From NCBI RefSeq assembly GCF_041146795.1, contig NC_135170.1:27150033-27214032 (forward strand): DNA of 64,000 nucleotides. The letters are read 5' to 3'. Within the stretch, counting starts at the first letter, position 1, and the number at the start of each line of letters is the position of its first letter. Origin of the DNA: Maylandia zebra (taxonomy: Eukaryota; Chordata; Actinopteri; Cichliformes; Cichlidae). The notes under the pieces were generated by a model. It was not told where the DNA came from. It made no database searches and saw only the letters and a program-made list of their open reading frames with translations. This document shows, in pieces, positions 50,730 through 62,736 of this stretch. Position numbers and translations under genes: made by a program.

Positions 50730-53136
50730 TCCCCCTGATTGTAAATGAAACTAAGAAAATAAAAACATCCTTGTGGTGAGATATGTTTTCTCATGTATTC
50801 AAAACCTTAAATACAACCTGCATTTACATCCAAAATTAAAATCACACACATTCAACTGAAATGACCATTTATGGTATGTGTTTTTCTACCAAGCGCTATA
50901 TTGTGGCGAGTTGTGCACAGTCTAGCGTCTAGCTCAGGTTTTTAATCTCAAACTTTCCGTCATTTACCATTTTACATCTGCTCTGAACCATATGTTCGCT
51001 GATGAACGTTAAATTTTAGCGGCATCTTACTGATGAAGACTTGAAGACTCGAAGAAATCAGCAGCTTGAGGCCAGCCTTGCATGTAAAGTCCTGCCAAGC
51101 AGCAAATTATGTTGGCCTCCTGTTAAACTACGGGCTTATTTTAAGACTACAAGCAAAGTTAGGAACAGTTAGTCTCTCCATTAAGACGCACTGCCAAGAG
51201 AAAATCAAGCATGAATGCCCATACTGTAGACAAAGAATACCAGGGGGAGATAACAATGTTTAATGCTCACTTTCAGTCATATAATTACTGTGCCAACATG
51301 TTTTTCTTCCAGCGTTGTGATTTGTTTGGGAGCTTTGTGTAAGTACATACTGCTGTGGAAGTATAAGTCTTTTATAATGTTGCAGAAATAGCTGGGGATA
51401 GATGTGCGTGTTTGAGACCAACTGAGTGAACTGCGGTTAGTGTGCTCCCCGCACTGAGTGGATAAACAGAGGATTCATGTGGACATGCCCTGCCACAATA
51501 ATGACTTCTTCACAGAAAGAAGAAAGAAAACCGTTCTGTTTTTATTTAAGTCCCAAAATGAACATCCTTCACTGACATCAAAGCGCAGAGCTGGCCTGCC
51601 TCAACTGTGAGCTCCTGTCTCTGCTTTTTAGGTTCTGGGTTTGTGCAGCTGACCTCCTCAGTCCATGGTCTACCAGCAAAGGAGTCATTCACATGCAAGC
51701 TGTCTAGTAATTCCTGGAGTATGACTAGAAAAAAATCCTCTGATAACCTTTTACAGATATCATAAGTCAAAAAAGGCCAGAATGCTGAATGTGTGCTGAG
51801 GCACTGCACATTTTTTGTGTATACGATCTATTGTTTAGCTGTCATAACTAATTATTTACAGCTCTTCAAAGCTTACAGCACAATTACTGTGTGAACACAA
51901 TGGAGACATTTGAACAAGAGCATGAACAGAAAGATGGAGTGAAGGCTTTGAGGCAGACTCTGCAAGGGCACCAGCAGGGGAGGAGCGAGACAGCGGGGTG
52001 TCTCCTTGATTAGTTTGTTCTTTAAACTACTTCCAACTGTCACTCCTTCAAGTGAAGAATGAGGAAAAGTTAATTATTATTGCAACCCGGGAGTCATGTC
52101 ATGTGGAGCAATTGTGGACAAAGAAAACAACAACATAATGCACAACACAGAGAGAAGAAGGGAGTTCAGTGGCGTGCGAGTGCATTGTGTAGACACAGGG
52201 TTAAACACAAATGTATTGAAGTGTCAAATAGTGTTGTGTAGGTTACTGATATTCTGACTTCTTTTTGTAACTGAATTGAAGAATTTTCTGGCCACTTGGG
52301 AGCAACTTTAACAAACCACTGGCATTTTAATATCTTTCAAATTCATAGGTAACTTATTGCAAATTCCTTCCTGCTCTCTCACAAATGTCTCAGAGGAATA
52401 AATATCTAAATGCTCTGCATTGCTAGGGCTGAGAAATTTAGCAGGACAAAAAACAAACAAACAGTTACCTGGTTTAAACTTTGAATGCTAGATGAAAATT
52501 GACAACCAGCCATTCACAATTTTAAGGCCCCAACGCTCCTTTTAATCTGAAAAACCTTCTGCAGGCCACCCAAACCTTTGATAACACCTCTGATCATCAA
52601 GCAAACCCAAAATAAAGTCTTTGGGGTTTTTTTAAAATTCATTTTATTCTAAAAATAATTTACCTCTTAAAGTCTATTCTACTTTAATGACTGTTCTTCG
52701 AGCACCATCGATTTAGTTCTATGACAATTAAACATATCTTTTTTTAAAAGCACAAAATTTAATGTAATTTAAAAAAAACAACTTTCAATAGTTTTCATTC
52801 TTTTAAAATAAATTTTTTATCACTGTTGAGCAAACAAGTTTTATTATATTTATTTATTTCAAATGATGTCAGCAGTACCTTCGCGACCCATCAGGGGGCC
52901 GAGCTCCACACAGTTTACTTACCCCTTGTGAAGCGATCTGGGTCACATTTGATTACTTAATTATTTGCAGTCTAAATTTGAATAGGTCCGGATGCATCCC
53001 TGACAAGTACACATCAAGGAAATATGTCATCACCTCAGTACTCTGAGGCTGATGTGGCAACACTACCGGTAGTAATTTGTATTTATGTAAATACATGCGC
53101 GCTAGCTTTTGAAATATTTCTGTTTTATTATGTAGC
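50730..53136. other. Non-coding stretch
   Basis: No gene recognised. T- and A-rich simple sequence is common near 52620-52860. Confidence 0.5.
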
Positions 53137-53234
53137 CTGGGGGTTGCGTCAAGAAGGGCATCCAGAGCAAAAGTCTGTGCCAAATCAAACATGCAAATCC
53201 ATCCATTGTGGCAACCTCTCAGGAAATGAGGGTA
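53137..53234 (+). mobile_element. LINE-like dispersed repeat fragment (RTE-type 3' end?)
   Basis: Contains ggttgcgtcaagaagggcat then a block ending caaatcaaacatgcaaatcc, which resembles a common fish retrotransposon 3' region. A second copy is at 59378-59480. Clade uncertain. Confidence 0.5.
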
Positions 53235-53893
53235 TTTGGCCTGTGCAAAATAAACCTGAATTAATAAATGTGTGTGGATCTCTTTCACTTTCTAAAAACA
53301 CTGTTTCTTGGGAAATGAAATGAACAGTGATGTATCTTGGTAGTTGTTTCAAGGTAGTTCACTTGTTTGAGGTGAGGCCACAAGAAACTGGTAATCAAAC
53401 AATATAGCACAGCTTTAATAGTTTAGAAAATCTGTATTTAATGGAATGTATATGAACTTTGCTGGTTTTGCTGGTCAGCCACGGTGGTTGGCACTTGTCA
53501 CCCTTTGCCACGAGTGGTGACCTACATGCTTGCACTAACGTCACGGACAGGATAACATGAATGCATGAGGATAATAGCTCAAAATAGCATATTGCTCTTC
53601 ATAGTGACCGGAGCACAGGCATTTCTGTGGTCAGGGAAGTGAGGCTCATGTTTTGTATCTCATTAAATGAGTGTTACTAAAAGGGGGGATAATAATAAAG
53701 CCATATTGTTATTGGCTGAGATCATCTATAAACATTAGAAATTTGCTATTATTGGATGAACTCACTGCATTGGTGCCTGGCTATATTCTTGTAGGCCTAA
53801 ACTTGTTCTTTCCAAATCTGGGGTCAAATCCAGGCTTTGGGTTTCCCTTGTTGTTCATTTTAATAATTTAATAACGCTATGAATCATGGGTAA
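53235..53893. other. Non-coding stretch
   Basis: No gene recognised between the LINE-like fragment and the solo LTR. Confidence 0.5.
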
Positions 53894-54415
53894 TGTCCCG
53901 ACCAGCTGTCGCTCCCGATTCTTGGATTCTGACCTGGTGGAAACACACGACTCGAGGCGGACTTCTCAGTTCAAGAACTTCTTTATTCACCCATGAAGGG
54001 GAGATGTGCACAGCGCGAAGTCCCTCGATCTGTTACATTTATACTTTTTCAAAGTTCCTCATTCAGTGCCTACTTTTCCTGTTATTTAGTACTCTGTGGT
54101 CCTGTACCCTTCATACACAGTTTTGATCAAAACATCTCCTCCTTCCTTTAACATTCTTATCTTTTCCTTTTACAGTCTTACATGAATTCATCTCTCCTTC
54201 TCTGCACGCCCTCATTTTCTATGCACGTGGGTGCTGCATGTAGGGTCTCTAAATAAGCTAAGCTTTCTACCTAGTTCTACTTTTTTGATCTATACTTATC
54301 AAGATGTGTTAGACGGCAGTTAGTGCTGCCCTTTTCACCCACTCCTGTAATGCTGCTTCTGAACTCTTTCCTATAATGCTGTTTTATGTTGTAACTACTT
54401 GCTCCTGCAGTTACA
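53894..54415 (-). mobile_element. Probable solo LTR of an LTR retroelement, 522 bp
   Basis: Read on the minus strand it starts TGTAAC and ends GGGACA, giving the TG...CA ends of an LTR. A TATA-like box (GTATAAAT, about 54037-54044) lies some 50 bases before an AATAAA signal at 53982-53987, followed by a U5-like tail of about 90 bases, which is the normal promoter and polyadenylation order. No primer-binding site or internal coding region follows, so it is solo. I found no clear target duplication, so the ends are provisional. Confidence 0.65.
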
Positions 54416-54429
54416 AAGGGGCCTGCTAG

Positions 54430-55115
54430 TAGGGCTGTTCGATATAACGATATGTATCGGATGATGATATAAAAACGTCTATCGTTTCATTTTACGCTAT
54501 CGCTTGTTTTGTGGTGTTGCAAAAGAAACTGTTTACGGCAATATTTTTTCATCGTTTTGATGGTCACTGTAGTGGCTCTATTAATTTCTTAAAGTTCTCT
54601 CTTTCTCTTATATTTAATATAACCACACTACCAACAGACAAGCGCCTGTTTTTATGTGTTGTCGTTAGCAACAACGATGGTAAAACCATCATGTGCCTGC
54701 GTGTTTATTTTCCACATAAGCCTTTCACAATAAAGCTCAAGATCCTGTTGAGACTTTTCAAAATAAACTGAATCGCGTGAAATAGTATGCAAAGAGTTTA
54801 TGCATGAGAAGCAAAAAAGAGCCGCCAGGTGCTAAAAAATAAACCTTAGACTCAAACGTTAGAACAGGTTTTTCCCCGCAGCACGCGTAATAAATACTCA
54901 CAAAGAAAACGGCGGCCGTTACAACCTATGTCTAAAAATGTGTAGTTTCGTGCATCAATAAAACACTCGACTCCAGGTGCACACTGGAAACACTTCAGCT
55001 ACCCGAGAATTCACAGAATTTACAGAAAATGTTAAATTTTTGTGATTTATATCATTATCGGACGATAGATGTTTTATATCGGGATATGAGATTTTGGTCA
55101 TATCGCACAGCCCTA
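54430..55115. mobile_element. Non-autonomous hAT element, 686 bp
   Basis: The ends are TAGGGCTGTTCGATAT and the inverted counterpart ATATCGCACAGCCCTA. Identical 8-bp target duplications CCTGCTAG lie at 54422-54429 and 55116-55123. The interior has no transposase frame; the 86-codon frame at 54511-54771 is not recognisable as one. It sits 14 bases from the end of the solo LTR. Confidence 0.88.
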
Positions 55116-55123
55116 CCTGCTAG

Positions 55124-57970
55124 CAGTATAATACTATATACAGTTCCACAGTAATTCTTTTAAAAAGTGTTGGTGGGACTGTAGACTTCAGAGAGACCTC
55201 AAGCACTTATTGCTTGAACATTGGGTTAAAGGTAATGTCTATGTCAAAACCCATGTGTCTATATTGATGGACCAGGAATAGACTCGCCTTCTCACTCTAT
55301 AGAGATCAGTCGATACAACTTTGTGTGAAGATGATTCTGCGATGGGTCTCATTAAAAAGCTCACTGGCTTTGGCCCAAACACTGTCCTATTTGCATTCCT
55401 CATAGGCAAGCTGTCCAATATTATCTCTACTCACTCCATCACAGGCCCCTGAAACCACAAAGGACTTGCTGTGTTGGCTTCTTCCCACATCATATTTGCC
55501 GGAGAGGAGAGTCCAGACAGACTCTCCTCTCTAATAATGCTGACGCCACACCAAAGGATGCACCTGCAGTCAACAGGTGTTTTTGTCCTCAGCCTGCGAG
55601 GAGCCTTCCTTTATTCTGAGGAAAGCTTCTGAGGTCCTGCCAGTGTGCTGTGCCTATATATATTCACATTTTCCGTGAAGCCTCAAAGGTGGATCTTTCT
55701 CTGGAAGCGATTCAGATGTGAATTCTTTTCATTGTTTGAAGTGGAAGTTTTTAAAGATTTTTTTAAGTAACTCAAGCAAGCGAGTGCATGCTGATATACA
55801 TGACAGATTGGTTAAGCTGAATTAATAACCTCCCTCTCCTCCTTCAGCACATGTATCAAGCTACAAAACTAAACCTGTGATATCAGTCTAAGAAAGCCAT
55901 ACAGTGCCATGTCTGGAAATCTGCAGGTGTGAAATTTTACATCTCAGACAAACAAAACAAAAGTGTCTGTGTGGGGGATCCAGGCTGACCTGCTGCAGTG
56001 GGAGGAGACGGCCTCTGCAGCGTAACATTACTGTGTGGAGTTGGAGGGTTGTTTGAGGGAAGATAAGAGATTGTGGGATCAGTGCGCTGTTAAATGTATC
56101 TGCCAGAGCCAGCAGAGGAGCTACAGCAATGCAGTGACTCTGCCAACATTCCTGGGGATCAACACGAGCTAAATGCTCCCACCTCTCTCCTCCACAGCCA
56201 GAAGTTAAAGAAAACCTGATAGATGGAGCTCACTGGAGCTTCCAGCACACTAAACTGTCTTCTTATGTCTCTATTGCTTTGTTTTAAATCAGGTTACTGT
56301 CCAAAAATAAAAAACTAAACTCTGTTGATGGAAAATACTTACACTGTAAAAAATGCCCCTGATAAAGAACAATACTGGCAGGAAAACACATCACAAAAAT
56401 GGTATTATAGGCCTATTCTATGAATGAATATGGACTATACTTTATGATGCTGTCTGTTTGGTTGGTATTAAGTGTATTGATGTAATCTCCACAAAGTTTA
56501 TTACTGTAAAATATAATTGCACACCCTCCCCCTGTACTCAGCAACTGTTGCCCATTACTTGCATTGCAAGGGGACAGAAGTCTGAATGTATTCATTGCAA
56601 ATGTCATTCACATTGGCAGCTATACTTTAACACTGCTCTTGGTCACACAAACAGTGCAAACTGCATCACACTTCCACAACAAAGTCTACATATATTGTAT
56701 TTTAAAAAAGTACAGTAGTTTGCTCTTATTTTCTTTTACCATAAAGGCCACCAATCTTGCAGTATAGCAGATTATTTTAGAAAACGTCCTGGGTTTTTTG
56801 TAGCAATTTGTTACATTGTTAGTACTTCATGTACTTCTACACCACTAAAGCTCAAAGAGCAACATTATTTCTCTCATTTCTGTCTCTCTGTTTGGTCCAT
56901 TAAGATTTATTTAAGATTTGCCACACAAACATGACGATAAGAAATAATAACATGCATTTTCCCACAATTATTACACTTGCTTTTTATGTTTTGACTGAAT
57001 CAAATCACTAGTCACAGCAGCAGGCGCTTATGTCTGTATGTCTGAAAACATGCATGCATGCCCCAACACCCAGCGTCACCAGCTGAAGGCTGTCTAGTCC
57101 TTTCGATAGAGGAAGAACCTTAAAAGGATAAAGTAGTCACTTCTTATTCTGTGCTCCTATCACAAAATAATGTAAACAATCAAGTGACATCAGGCCTAGG
57201 GCGACCCCTATAAGGCTGAGTGAGGATTTGTAAAGTTACGACTACATCTAGTGGTTAGAACTGGAAATCCTTGGGACCATTTCTGTCTACTGAGCACCTC
57301 TCTAACACAAATACATGTTATCGCGCAAACACTGAATATAGCTTGTATTTTAGAATCCAGAATAGATGACAGTCAACCAGCGAGAGCATTAATAATCTGT
57401 ACGTCGGCTCACAGGTGCACGGAGACAAAGACCAGAGAGCTGTCATATGCACCGACAGATGTAGTGAGCGCTGGCACTGACTAGAGGGCATAATGTCTGC
57501 ATTAGATGACAAGTTCCTCTCCACACCTGAGCCAGCATGCAATTCAATACCCTTCAGTCATCACCAGGATTCTAATTTAGAACGTATCGACTAGTGTTCA
57601 GTAGAGCACAAGCACTCGCAGACATTCATGTCCTCCAGCTGTGAGAAATTCTTGTCTAATCTACTATCACAGCAGCTCCTTGAGAAATGCGAACAGCAAG
57701 GCGATTGTGTCGAGGTATGTTTCACTGGCTGTGGAATATGATTTTTGTGGTCGTATGCGATTTTTCTGAAGGGCTGCTGCTGCGTTACAAGGTGCATTTG
57801 ATCTTCATGTAACCGCTGCCAAGGGGATGTAAAACATTAAAGGTCATCCGAAAACCAGGGACACAAAACTTGGGGTGGGGGTGGGGTAGGAGGGCTGATG
57901 GTCGGGATGACGGAGTGAACAAATAGGTGTGAGCCTATAGCATGCCTCCACACTGACACAGATGCAGCAA
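55124..57970. other. Non-coding stretch
   Basis: About 2.8 kb with no recognised gene or element. Confidence 0.5.
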
Positions 57971-58006
57971 ATGCTATCTAAAAAAAAAAAAAAAAATGCT
58001 ATCTAA
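57971..58006. repeat. Poly(A) flanked by an 11-bp direct repeat
   Basis: ATGCTATCTAA occurs at 57971-57981 and 57996-58006, separated by an A run only. This is the footprint expected of a retrotransposition event that inserted little more than a poly(A) tail. Confidence 0.75.
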
Positions 58007-59377
58007 GTGACGGCACTGAGTTTAAAGTTAAATACAATCTTTATTGGGTTTGTAGACATTTCCCAAAGGTATAATCCAATAAACAGCAACACAGGCATTT
58101 ACAATTCAAGGACAAATAATTCACTTTCACAATAACAAATTGAAAGAGTTTTGCCTCTTGCAGATACTTTTCACCAGCAGTGCCTTTGAATCGAAACGAC
58201 CAAAGAAAGTGCTCAACTCAGCAACATATCACATAATAGTTTAAATAAACTATTGGTTAAGCCGTGACACTAGGTCATAATGACGGTGTGTTGATTCACA
58301 GTCTGATTTCCTTTGCCACACTTCCTGTATATTCAGAACTAAACATTTTACATCGTTTTCAATGAACCAAACACTATGTTAACACTTTGACTTAACTGAA
58401 CATTTAACGACCAAAATGTTTCATTTGCTTCTGAATAATCAGCAGAACAAATCCATAATAATACTGACCGGATCTGCCTGTCTAAGGGCAACGTTAGGAA
58501 ATTTACAAAACTGTGACTGAGTATAGACAAATCTTTAATAACTGGAAAATATAGTTGCGTTCTTCAACTGCATTCTGGAAAAAAAGGTTTTTGCTTCTTT
58601 TTCTAAAATTTAAAATCATCAGTGTTAGTTTTAATTTGACTATAAATATGCAACTTACTCCTGCATGTTGATCCTACAATATAAGACTTATCTTATAACA
58701 TTTATTTGACTTTAAAATAGTTGCTTACGCTCAAAGTGAGGTTGCATTTTTCTTTGTAAACATCTGGCCCAGAAGAACTGGTTTTAAAATAATACGGAGA
58801 AAATATAATCGCAACACTGGTACTCACTCAAATATCACAGTTACATCCTTTTATCACGCCTATGAAAACCTGCAGACTTAACAGTGGAGATGCTGGGTGA
58901 TTTTTTTTTTCTGCAACAACGCCAACACTATTCTACCTGAAATATCCTAAGAACTAAATGTAAAGCCAAGTGCTCTTCAGATGGACTGAAAGCATTCCCA
59001 GCTCCTGTTTGTAAGGCAGGCTTATCGAACGCTTTAATAATGCCTGTAAATGCAGCACACTCTCCAGGCATAGATATGGTTTTTTGGGTGCTTCATCCTC
59101 ACGACTCCACAGGTTAACGACAAAGCACTACACAAGCAGCTACTGTAAAGTTACATCACTATCAAAATGCTGTCGGTGTGAAGATTTTGGTGCTAAGTAC
59201 TTGCTACAGTGTTTTTTCAGTGTTTCTTCACTACACCTCTGTTACTACTCTGTGATCCCGCTGTCTCGTCTAAAAAAGGTTCCATTCGTAATTAGAACTG
59301 CGATTTTAATACTTTCCAATAACCCGAATGTATTCCTGTTTTTTAAATGCTTTTAACATAGGTCTCAAATCCCCTTT
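58007..59377. other. Non-coding stretch
   Basis: No gene recognised. AT-rich with short homopolymer runs. Confidence 0.5.
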
Positions 59378-59480
59378 GGGGTCACGTCAGGAAGGGCAAC
59401 TGGCATGAAACACTCTGCCAGATCAAACATGCAGAGCTACCCGCTGTGGTGACCCCTTGTACCAAGGGAGCAGCTGAAAG
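59378..59480 (+). mobile_element. LINE-like dispersed repeat fragment, second copy
   Basis: Shares gtcaggaagggcaact-type and cagatcaaacatgcagagc-type words with 53137-53234 and ends gggagcagctgaaag. It is short and degenerate. Confidence 0.5.
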
Positions 59481-59639
59481 TAGCTTGTTACAACAGCAGA
59501 TGACTGTTCAGAGTTTCTAGTGCATTACAACTGTAAAACTTGAGCTACATTTTTGATATTAGGGGCAATTTCCTAGAAAAATATAGCATTAAACCTCCAA
59601 TTTAAAAGTTCTGGTTGTCAATGAAAATAATTAAAGGTA

Positions 59640-60126
59640 CAGTACTCGGCAGAACTCTTGAGCCACCCCTCATTTGTTTTTATTTTCCTTCCTTGCAGAC
59701 TCAAGTGGTCTTGAGCAATAGTTCTCCAGCCTTTCTGATGCTCTTTCTGATTTTTTCTTTTGACATTGACTGCTTGTTTGTTAAGCCACTTAACACTGAC
59801 CTATGAACCTATCAATTGACTCATTCAAGCATAAAAAAAGGTTCATATCTCAAGGTGTGGAATTAGTGTTGAGTCAGACCTTAACATTTTCAAGAAACCT
59901 GGAGAACTATTCCAGCAGACAACTTAAAGAAAAAACAAGAAAGCTGCTTAAGAGAATTTGGCTTGTGTCGAAGAATAAAGGTGGTCATAGCGAGTACTGA
60001 CTTCTAAAATATGTTGTATTTCCAGGTGTGATAAGACATGTTTCAACAAATGTCTGCATGTATTTCTCAATTTCCTAGCAAAAGTCAAATAAATGAGGGG
60101 CGGCTGATTTCTTTGCAAAGTACTCC
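59640..60126 (+). mobile_element. Internally deleted Tc1/mariner-type element
   Basis: The left end (cagtactcggcag through gagccacccctcattt) and the inverted right end (ggagtactttgcaaag through agccgcccctcattta) form imperfect terminal repeats of about 45 bases. A TA precedes the left end. The frame at 59803-60000 ends in LLKRIWLVSKNKGGHSEY, similar to the KNKGGHTKY-type C-terminus of Tc1-like transposases. Most of the gene is missing. Confidence 0.75.
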
Positions 60127-62736
60127 GCTCGTTTTCAATGTTTTGTTCCTTTTTTAAAATTTTGTTTGCTGAAAGATGGCTTGAGTTGTTGATATTATTC
60201 TCAATGTCACCAGACCTCTAACACTAAAGACTGAAATTAAGCTCATTAATCCACAACCTCCCCTTTAAAAGTAAATATGAGGTTTACTAAAAAGCCTCTT
60301 TTTAAAAGCATAATTGGCTAATTTTTATTTCAACCTTCCTAGGAAACGAGCCCTTTAGAATTAAATGAGTGTGAAATTGAGAATACTCCATTATTATATT
60401 TTTTTTTAAATAAAATGGTTTGTTAATCTTTAAATTGCATAAAAATATAACAACAATCCCATGTGGTTAACAAGATAAATAGTGGCTGGATTTCTGGGTG
60501 TGGTTTAACCCTCACCTTAACATCCTAACCTCTCAGTTACTGGCACAGCTTTGAGAGACTGGCTAGTGTTATTTCTGTCAGCCACACGAGAGCAGCTGCT
60601 GGTAAGGAGAGCTTTCTTTACCCCTTAAGTATGATTAAGCCCCTGCGCAGGTTCATTAACCTTATTTCCTTTTGACCTCAAGAGATTAAACTTCAGAACA
60701 CGACATAATGTTCATTTCTTTTCCTCGCAAAAGGACTACGATGAGTTCAAATGTGATCAATGGAGATCTTTTGATGTTTGATGGTTTTCTGAACACTACT
60801 GTTTCACCTAATGAATATTTTTTAACCTCTTTCATCGGGGTTTAGGGCCACACACTGTGCCACAAAGTGTATTACTTTTTGAGAGTGTCAGGGGATATAT
60901 TCCCCCACCCATCAGATTGATCTAGATCTGATGTAGCAAAGAGTAATAGTTATTAAGGATTTCACATGTACTCAGTTGAAAAAAACAACAACTAATTTAT
61001 CATGTTTAATAACGAAAACTTAAAAAAGGTGTCCTGCCTCTCTCTTTCGACTGTTCTTTGCAATTCCACTCTGCAATTCCCCGCGGCCTTGCAGATGCAG
61101 TGAAAGTCTTTTGGTGGTGAGTGGGCTTGATTGCATGATTTTCCACACTTGAGAAGATGTGGATAAAAGCATTACTAAGGTAACAGAGAGGGACACCACT
61201 TTTTACCATTGCTCTCCTGACTGTGCTTTTCAATAGCTCGCTCCTAGATTAGAATTTTGAATGTGCAGCGAGTTCAGTGCTGCTGTTTTCATAAGCTCTA
61301 CTCTCCATCTCCCAACCACACTGCCTTGGATATCAGATCGTAATAATAAGTGACTAATAAGTCGACATGTGTGTGACGCATTAATGTAACAACACCCCCT
61401 ACCATAAACCAGACTTCTTAATAACGCTGAACTTCTGGAGTACAAATGTTATTAGGAGTTATTTCCTCCTTGGGATATCTGCTGTCTAAATGAACCAACT
61501 GTCTGTTTAGCAGGAACCTCTTATACTCTTTCATAACTGCATCTTTATTCTTGGACTCTACTAGAGTATCTCTGGATGAACAAGCTCTTTAAGCTCCTCT
61601 CACTTTGCCAACTTTCTACTGATTGGCTGCCTCTTGGAAACAAAAGCTTTGTACATCAGATGGGGAAAGCTTCTATGCTGAGATGACCATATTATAGATA
61701 TCCCTCTCAGTGACATCATGTCAGATTGAAAAGCAGAAAAAAGTGTCTGAAATTGAGTGTTAGGGATTAGCTACACATATGATGCCCTCATTATCTGAAA
61801 GTTTGTCCATATTTTAATGAGCATCCACTAAGGAAATGCACAAACACGCAACATTTCAACCTTTTGCACACGGAGGATACATTTGTTTCTGGCGCTATGT
61901 CTGTAAAGTTAATCTGTCAGTTGAGGAGGTGGTGTCGCACAAAATACGGGAAGGAGTTCAAATGATAGAGCTTTCCAGCACTAAGGTAGCACTGTCTTTG
62001 GTCTCTTCACTGACCCATCACAATCTTTGTGAGGAACAATCTGAAAAGTTGAATGAACCCGAGCTGTGGCGTGTGCCTCAGGGGAACGTTAAGCCTTCCT
62101 GCTGCTCCTCCTGCTGCTCCTGCTGCTGCTGAGTGAATGACTGGTGCAGTTTCCCAAAGCTGTGCATTATGTTTTCATGAGTTCTACTACAAATTTCTAT
62201 TTAAAATTCAACTTATGAAATGGAAACTAAATGCGGGTTCACGGTTTTACTTTCTTAATAGTCCTTCCCACAATTTATCTCCACAAAGTCATGAAGAATG
62301 TCAAACTTCCCTTCAACTAATGAGCATATCTGAGGTATAGACTTTGACTAAATACTATTGGATGTGTAAGCTACTTCCACAAAATAGTTCTAAAATGTTA
62401 AATCTATCATATCAAAGAGTATACAACAAAGATAACGATTACCTCATTACAAAAAATATAGACTAGTAACATTTAGGATCAGCTATCCACTGAATTCTAA
62501 AATATAGTTTAACTGAGACAGCATCAAGTTGCACAGTGACAGGACGTTCATTCAGTAAGAAAACAGAAATATGCTTCACTGTCTTCCTTTTCTTTTCATT
62601 TTGGTATAATTACTGAACAAACAATACATCAGGGAGGGGAAAAAATAATTTCAATAGTGTAAACATTGTACCAGTACAAAAGCACATGTCGCAAGACGTG
62701 GTCAGAAAACACCAACACAGGCAGCGCTGTCACCCT
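60127..62736. other. Non-coding stretch downstream of baiap3
   Basis: The part adjoining 62736 must be the baiap3 3' UTR; I could not fix its polyadenylation site. An interrupted CTG/CCT repeat at about 62098-62130 makes a run of cysteines in a spurious plus-strand frame. Confidence 0.5.

Noticed and set aside
61836-62132. 98-codon frame ending in a cysteine run
   Set aside because: The cysteines come from an interrupted CTG/CCT simple repeat; no domain or splice framing.
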